In this document: positions 59,364-64,000 of the stretch, one piece after another
Layout of the letters: every line of letters starts with the position of its first letter
Numbering within the stretch: the stretch's first letter is position 1
NCBI RefSeq assembly: GCF_000972845.2
Contig: NC_040018.1
Span: 19,923,868 to 19,987,867, forward strand
Reading direction: 5' to 3'
Length of the DNA: 64,000 nucleotides
From: Larimichthys crocea
Lineage: Eukaryota > Chordata > Actinopteri > Sciaenidae
Translations under genes and position numbers: made by a program
Notes under the pieces: model-generated
Seen by the model: the letters and a program-made list of their open reading frames with translations, nothing else
Told to the model about the DNA's origin: nothing
Database searches by the model: none

Positions 59364-62300
59364 AAACCCGCTGCCCGCGGTGGAGGAGTGGTCGGTGGAA
59401 AAACACACAGAGGCGAGCCCCTCCGACGCCTATGGAGTCATCAACTTCCAGGGAGGGTCTCACTCGTACAGAGCCAAGGTAGGAGGGCAAATTCTTCACC
59501 GTTGGAGGGCATGTTTTTCGTGTAAACTGACAGCATGTGACTTTTGATCACTGTGATGTGGATTGCCAAGAAAAAGAAGGTACTTTTAGGTGGTTTCCTA
59601 GTGCTGAATTGATGACTCAGTCAATTATTAAGTAAATTGACAACCAGCACCAAATATAAATGGTTTCTGCTTCTAAAACGTGAGGTTATACTGCATTTCT
59701 CTACTTGGACAGTATGTGCGTTTGTCCTACGACTCGCGGCCGGAGAGCATCCTGCGGCTGATGCTGAAGGAGTGGCAAATGGAGCTTCCTAAAATCCTCA
59801 TCTCTGTCCATGGTGGAGTTCAGAACTTTGAGCTGCACCCACGCATCAAGCAGGTGGTGGGCAAGGGCCTCATCAAAGCTGCCGTCACCACCGGGGCCTG
59901 GATTCTCACCGGTGGGGTCAACACAGGTATGAAGTCAGCGAGTGGTCAGTTTAGTCATCCTGTGGATGTTCAAGGGCCTCCCTGCAGGATGTGTAATTGA
60001 TAGAGGTTGCAGTGTATTCCCGACAGGTAGAGTCATAAGATTTATTATTTAAAGTCAGGTGATTTTACAGTTTGTTTGTTTTTTTTACAATAAGATGCCA
60101 AATAAAAAAACAAACTAATGAGTAAATGTTATTTCATGGGAAAATTAGAGCAAACCTGTCGTTGTTAAACTGCTTTCTGAGTCAAGAATTGGTATTCTTG
60201 TTCTTGAATATCTGGCGGCTAAATAACCAATAACCTTCCACCCCTGGTCTCTTACAGATTCACTAAATGAGCGCTCACTCACACTTACATTGTACACAAA
60301 CACACAGCCACCATCAGTATGATGCGCTGATGTAGCAGAAGTTGTAATACCGGGCTCTAAGCGTGTCATTTGGCTGTGTGTCGTGGCCGAGGTGTGTCTG
60401 CAGCCACAGCACGGCGTTAAGATGGTGTGGTCTGATCATAGTGTTTAAATCATTACTCACAGGGTCAATTACCCAGACCAGTGATTACTTTTAATACCTC
60501 TCTGGCACCCTGGCCAGTTGGGATGGTCTCCTGGCTCACAAATTACTGCTGAATCCATGAGATCCATTAGCTGAGGATTGTGGTTCACAAACAACCCCAG
60601 AAATAATGTACTTGATGCGGACTTGCCCCACTGTGTGGCATTTTGGTCACAGAAGCTTCAGTTGTCTTTGCTCTTTCTTTTCACATGCATAATGAATGGG
60701 TTCACCTTTTCCTGGTCACACTTTGTAATGGGGTCAGTTTTATTATTTAATTGTAGTTAGACACTGAAGTGAGCTAAGGCGAAAGTCAAGTAACAATAAA
60801 ACTTTATACTCCTGTCCAAGAAATGATGAAAGTTTATTGATTGTTTAATGCATCTTTACCAAAGGTGTGGCAAAGCATGTGGGAGATGCTCTCAAAGAGC
60901 ACTGTTCAAGATCATCAAAGAAAATTTGCACTATCGGGATCGCACCCTGGGGAGTCATTGAAAACAGGAACGATCTCATCGGTAGAGACGTAAGACACAA
61001 CTCTTAACATCGCATCCATAATTGATGTGCTTGTGTGTCAGTTTCGATTGTTTTATGAAGGTACAGAAGTAATTTTTCTTCCTCCTCTTCCTGTTTTTAC
61101 TCCAGATTATCGCTCCGTATCAGACGCTTCTGAACCCTCTCAGCAAACTAAACGTTCTCAACAATCTGCATTCCCATTTCCTCCTGGTGGACGATGGGAC
61201 GGTGGGCAAATACGGCGCTGAGGTCCAGCTGCGGCGGGACCTGGAGAAGCACATCAACCTCCAAAGAATACATGCACGTGAGTAAAACCAGAAACTTAAA
61301 CTTCAGCTTACTTTGCTTAGATTTCTGAGAAACAATAGATTAGACGGGATCACTTTAGATCTGCAAAAGCAGTCTGGGGTTGTTCATCTGAGGTAATGCA
61401 GTGACATTGTTTTTGTGTCTTTTTGAAAGTCAAAAACAAAGCCAATCGCCCTGCTCATGTACTTAGCTCATCTTAGTCAAAATACCACGTTTGGCCCATA
61501 AAATTACTGAAATCCATAACCTCATTAAAAAAAAAAACCATTGGCCAGCTGAGTTTATTTTTATCCACAGGATTATTCTTTAATTGTTGTTCTGTTGTTG
61601 GGGGATTTGAAGTTGGACATCTGAAAGATTTAACTCCACACTGTGTTGACTGATGTGATTTAAAATTTGTGACAGTGCCTCAAATCAAAGCGAACAGAGT
61701 GCCGCCTTCTGACAGGAAAAAACTTAAACTCCGTCTAAGACATTTCAGACATCTTAGACATGAGGTTGCTTGGAAAATAATTAATTAGCAGCTCTTACAA
61801 GATACTGTATGACATAATCTTTGTGTTTATTATAATTTGTAACTAAATACAGCAGATTAATGAGGTAATAAAACAACCTAAAATGTCTCACATTTTGTAA
61901 ATATTTTCACATTGATTAAAAGAAATCTAAATAATGATTTCTATAGTTCTTTCACTTGTATAATCATTTAGGTTATGGTTGTTTACTTTAGGAAGTTGGA
62001 GCTCAGGAAGTGCAACCAATAAAACAAACAAAAGCAGTTATCGAGCAGCTCACATCATTAATTCCTGAGTTAGACAATGGGTCGTCATGACATACCCTTC
62101 AGAGGAAACTCTAAGGTGTGGCCGTTATGATGTCAGTTTGTCTTTGCCTGGTGAAAGCTAGCTGATAATGGTGAGCTAGCCATTATCATCTCGACCAAAC
62201 TTGGGTGGCGCTCTATAATGTGAATCACATCGTAGCATGATGGAGCCTGAAAACTTTAAGCACGCTGTTTCTCTTCTTTCTTGTAGGAATTGGTCAGGGT

Positions 62301-64000
62301 GTTCCTGTTGTGGCCCTGATCTTTGAGGGGGGTCCCAATGTGATCCTGACTGTCCTCGAGTACCTTCAGGAGAGCCCCCCTGTCCCAGTGGTGGTGTGTG
62401 AGGGGACGGGCCGTGCTGCCGACATACTGGCCTACGTCCACAAGCAGACCGAGGAGGGAGGGTATGAGACACACACACACAAAAATGCAGAGGTTGAGAG
62501 GGGTGGGCTGGGGAAATAGAATGCTGTGGTTGGTATACTAAACAAATACCAATTTTAGTGTAATCACAAATAAAACGATGGATAAACAATCAGAAAGGAG
62601 GAAATGAATTAAACACGAGGTATCCTACAGAGAAATAAAGAAAGTTCAGTAAGGTTTTATTAAATATAAGGTGTGGCTTAAAAATAATCTTCAGTTTGAA
62701 TCATGAATGAATCAGTGACAGTGATGGTCCTCTTTTCTGCCCCCGATTTCTTTGATGGGATTGTCGTTGGTGGTGAACATGCGGTTGAAAGTAATCTGCT
62801 GACAGGTTTTAATCAGGCAAAGAAATTTGCTCGTTCTGCTGCAGAATGATGTGAGACAGTCACTCAACGTAAATATATATATACATAAACCTGAAATGAG
62901 GCTTTATCATATTTTAAATGCCACCTTAGCCAGTAATTTTCCTGTATTTTTCTTTGACTGTGATCCAGTTTCTCTACCTATTTCTGTGCTGCTCATATTA
63001 TTTGTTACAGCAGGAGACATGCACGGATCCAGAGCAGTTGTGCTAAGCTAAAATTAAGGTTTCATTTTTAGATACACTGAATTACATTTAAATACACTTA
63101 AATACAGTGACTTGCTGGAGTAGCAGGAGAAGATTTGCTCCGTCAGGACGTGGTAATAAAATAAATTAATAAAAGGACTTCGAAAGGAATCATCATAGGA
63201 GGAATAATGTCATTTTCTTCTGCTTAGTTTTATACTCTACATTAGGACCTGATGACCTTAAGATGATCAGCTGCTGAGTCAGCTGTGCAGCCTAAATGTC
63301 AATGGTGAAATACTAAATGAGTTACTGTCAGTACACAAAAAGCTGTGGTTTATCCTAAATGTCACTCAGTGTGTTACTGATCTTCCTGGAGGCTGAGGTC
63401 AGACCTCTAGAATATATTTGCAAATATAATCTTAATTAAACTTTAAATTTAAACTCCTCAAATAGTTTGAGATCAAACTGTAAAGCCAGATATCAGCATC
63501 CTTGTCGAAGCACTTCATCTATGCAGTGTAAATCTTGGATGTCTGTGCTGCTTTTTTCCTTTGTGTTTACTACTTTTTGTCTTGGCAAAACTTACAAAGA
63601 ATTTATTGATGATAATGTCTTACGTATACAGGGACCACAACACAAAACATGCTGTTTTGTGTTGTGGACAGAATATTGACATTTTAAAGTCTTTCTATGT
63701 TCTTATCAAGACAAAATTAAGCCTGATCAGCCAGGAGTTTACTGTGTTGTTGATGTATCTTTAGACAGGATACGAGCAGCGATCAAACCTATACTTTAAG
63801 CGTTTTATAGCCGTGTGGGTTTGAGCAGCGTGACTGTGACCATGTTGTGCTGTAATTCTTCTCCAGTCGTCTTCCTGACGGAGTGGAGACTGACATCATC
63901 GCGACCATCAAGAAAACCTTCAACTTCAGCCAGAGCGATGCCATCCACCTGTTTCAGACTCTGATGGAGTGCATGAAGAGCAAAGAACTGGTACATTCCT
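47325..64000 (+). CDS. trpm7: TRPM7 channel-kinase, 5' exons (continues beyond window)
   Basis: Exons: 47325-47327 (ATG only, followed by gtaggt), 55806-55885, 56939-56977, 59280-59478, 59713-59926, 60865-60989, 61106-61277, 62287-62461, 63867 to the window edge. All phases close and give the first 380 residues. The protein starts [20 protein letters not shown], then [103 protein letters not shown] and [20 protein letters not shown]. These are the N-terminal TRPM homology regions. TRPM7 is a Mg/Ca/Zn-permeable cation channel fused to an alpha-kinase; channel and kinase exons lie downstream of the window. TRPM7 is preferred over TRPM6 by sequence and by the sppl2a neighbour. Confidence 0.93.
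47328..50003. other. trpm7 intron 1, first part
   Basis: Starts GC-rich and becomes ordinary intronic sequence. It has a T run at 47530, a TG/GA microsatellite at 48225-48252 and a GATAAGATAAGATGAGATCC stretch at 48538 that resembles the start of a fish repeat tail. No exon is recognised. Confidence 0.45.
48225..48252. repeat. (TG)n(AG)n microsatellite
   Basis: Short TG tract followed by AG units in trpm7 intron 1. Confidence 0.9.
50004..50760 (+). mobile_element. hAT-type DNA transposon relic with BED finger (internally deleted)
   Basis: Ends are imperfect inverted repeats: TAGGGATGTGAATCGA at the left and AAGGGATGGGAATTGA as the right end read in reverse. Candidate 8-bp target duplications TGATCCAC and TCAGCCAC agree at 6 of 8 bases. 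Inside, a frame at 50178-50459 encodes a BED zinc finger: [18 protein letters not shown], then ...[10 protein letters not shown], i.e. Cx2C and Hx4H, followed by an S/T-rich linker. The catalytic RNase-H-like and dimerisation regions are missing, so the element is non-autonomous. It lies in trpm7 intron 1. Confidence 0.7.
50178..50459 (+). pseudogene. BED-type zinc finger fragment of a hAT transposase
   Basis: Reads 93 codons from [15 protein letters not shown] to a TAA after NSGT. The BED finger is intact (two Cys spaced by two residues, two His spaced by four) and there is no stop inside it. The rest of a ZBED-like transposase is absent. It may be transcribed as part of trpm7 pre-mRNA. Domestication as a BED-only protein is possible but unsupported. 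Confidence 0.6.
52384..52493. repeat. Short TG and CA microsatellites
   Basis: TG tract at 52384-52400 and CA tract at 52473-52493, inverted relative to each other and separated by about 70 bp, so the transcript could form a local hairpin. Confidence 0.85.
54225..54336 (+). mobile_element. LINE-like 3' end fragment, copy 2
   Basis: Diverged match to the fragment at 46140-46385: TTTGTTATGCACCTAAACAC, CAAGGCAGACTC, TATGTGAACACCTACTTG and ACAATGTATCTAATTGTGAT. It is heavily truncated. Confidence 0.5.
54813..54863 (+). CDS. trpm7: Candidate alternative first coding exon of trpm7
   Basis: ATG at 54813 opens [17 protein letters not shown] and ends in a good donor (ATCCAG/gtacac) in phase 0. Joined to the exon at 55806 it reads straight into SQKPWIEST, the normal trpm7 frame. 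An in-frame TGA at 54798 marks this as the first Met. TRPM6 and TRPM3 are known to use alternative N-terminal exons that join at the equivalent SQK position. No transcript evidence is available; chance occurrence is possible. Confidence 0.3.
57555..57636. repeat. Imperfect 40-42-bp tandem duplication
   Basis: TCTATGTATATGTCTATGAT...CTAAAGGAGAG occurs twice in tandem, differing by one TA unit, just upstream of the BED-finger frame. Confidence 0.9.
57651..57908 (+). pseudogene. BED-type zinc finger fragment (ZBED-like transposase N-terminus)
   Basis: Reads 85 codons from [20 protein letters not shown]. The finger is [20 protein letters not shown] followed by HLKTKHP (Cx2C, Hx4H), the pattern of fish ZBED1-like hAT transposases. 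After the finger the frame becomes unrelated and soon stops, so the transposase body is gone. It differs in sequence from the finger at 50178 and so comes from another family. Confidence 0.65.
62462..63866 (+). other. trpm7 intron 8
   Basis: Intron between the exon ending at 62461 and the one starting at 63867. It is AT-rich, with a small TATA-type run near 62871. No repeat family or exon is recognised. Confidence 0.5.

Noticed and set aside
1..64000. CRISPR arrays, bacterial operons, prophage or integrated virus
   Set aside because: No spaced direct repeats, no ribosome-binding-site-led gene strings and no viral polymerase, capsid or envelope motifs were seen; the tandem repeats are microsatellites and simple duplications.

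Overview
The window is ordinary vertebrate nuclear DNA, almost certainly from a spiny-rayed teleost fish. It has intron-rich genes with GT-AG junctions, CA/TG and GATA/GACA microsatellites, and many interspersed repeats of types I recall from fish genomes. There is no sign of bacterial, plasmid or viral organisation. All exon models below were built by hand from splice sites, reading phase and protein similarity, so junctions are strong where phases close and weaker at gene ends.

Layout: (1) 392-3413, + strand: the 3' half of an ELL-family transcription elongation factor, ending in the occludin/ELL domain, with a long 3' UTR. (2) 8133-13220, + strand: a complete 15-coding-exon WD-repeat gene, best read as wdr93, with an RFX-type X-box near its presumed first exon. 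(3) 16699-20173, - strand: a complete three-coding-exon gonadotropin-releasing hormone receptor with a probable non-coding 5' exon near 21.5 kb. (4) about 21.7-33.3 kb: gene-poor and repeat-rich. (5) 33568-44546, + strand: a complete sppl2a (signal peptide peptidase-like 2A) of 16 coding exons, plus a probable duplicated cassette exon. (6) 47325 to the window end, + strand: the 5' part of trpm7 (channel-kinase), with one ATG-only first coding exon, an 8.5-kb first intron and the N-terminal TRPM homology exons.

From memory of the human map, SPPL2A and TRPM7 are neighbours at 15q21, WDR93 lies at 15q26 and ELL3 at 15q15, so the block reads as a fish segment orthologous to human 15q. The genes are not an operon and do not share a pathway. 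ell acts in the nucleus, wdr93 in cilia, gnrhr at the plasma membrane, sppl2a in lysosomes/late endosomes and trpm7 at the plasma membrane and vesicles.

Most interesting observations: a trpm7 leader with a minimal ATG-TGA uORF and a 117-codon uORF that overlaps the channel reading frame through three spliced exons; a duplicated, phase-matched exon pair in sppl2a; an X-box at wdr93; a possible alternative trpm7 first exon; two BED-finger hAT transposon relics inside trpm7 introns; a fold-back element present twice, one copy cut off by a GATA-type microsatellite; and several perfect tandem duplications and hairpins.
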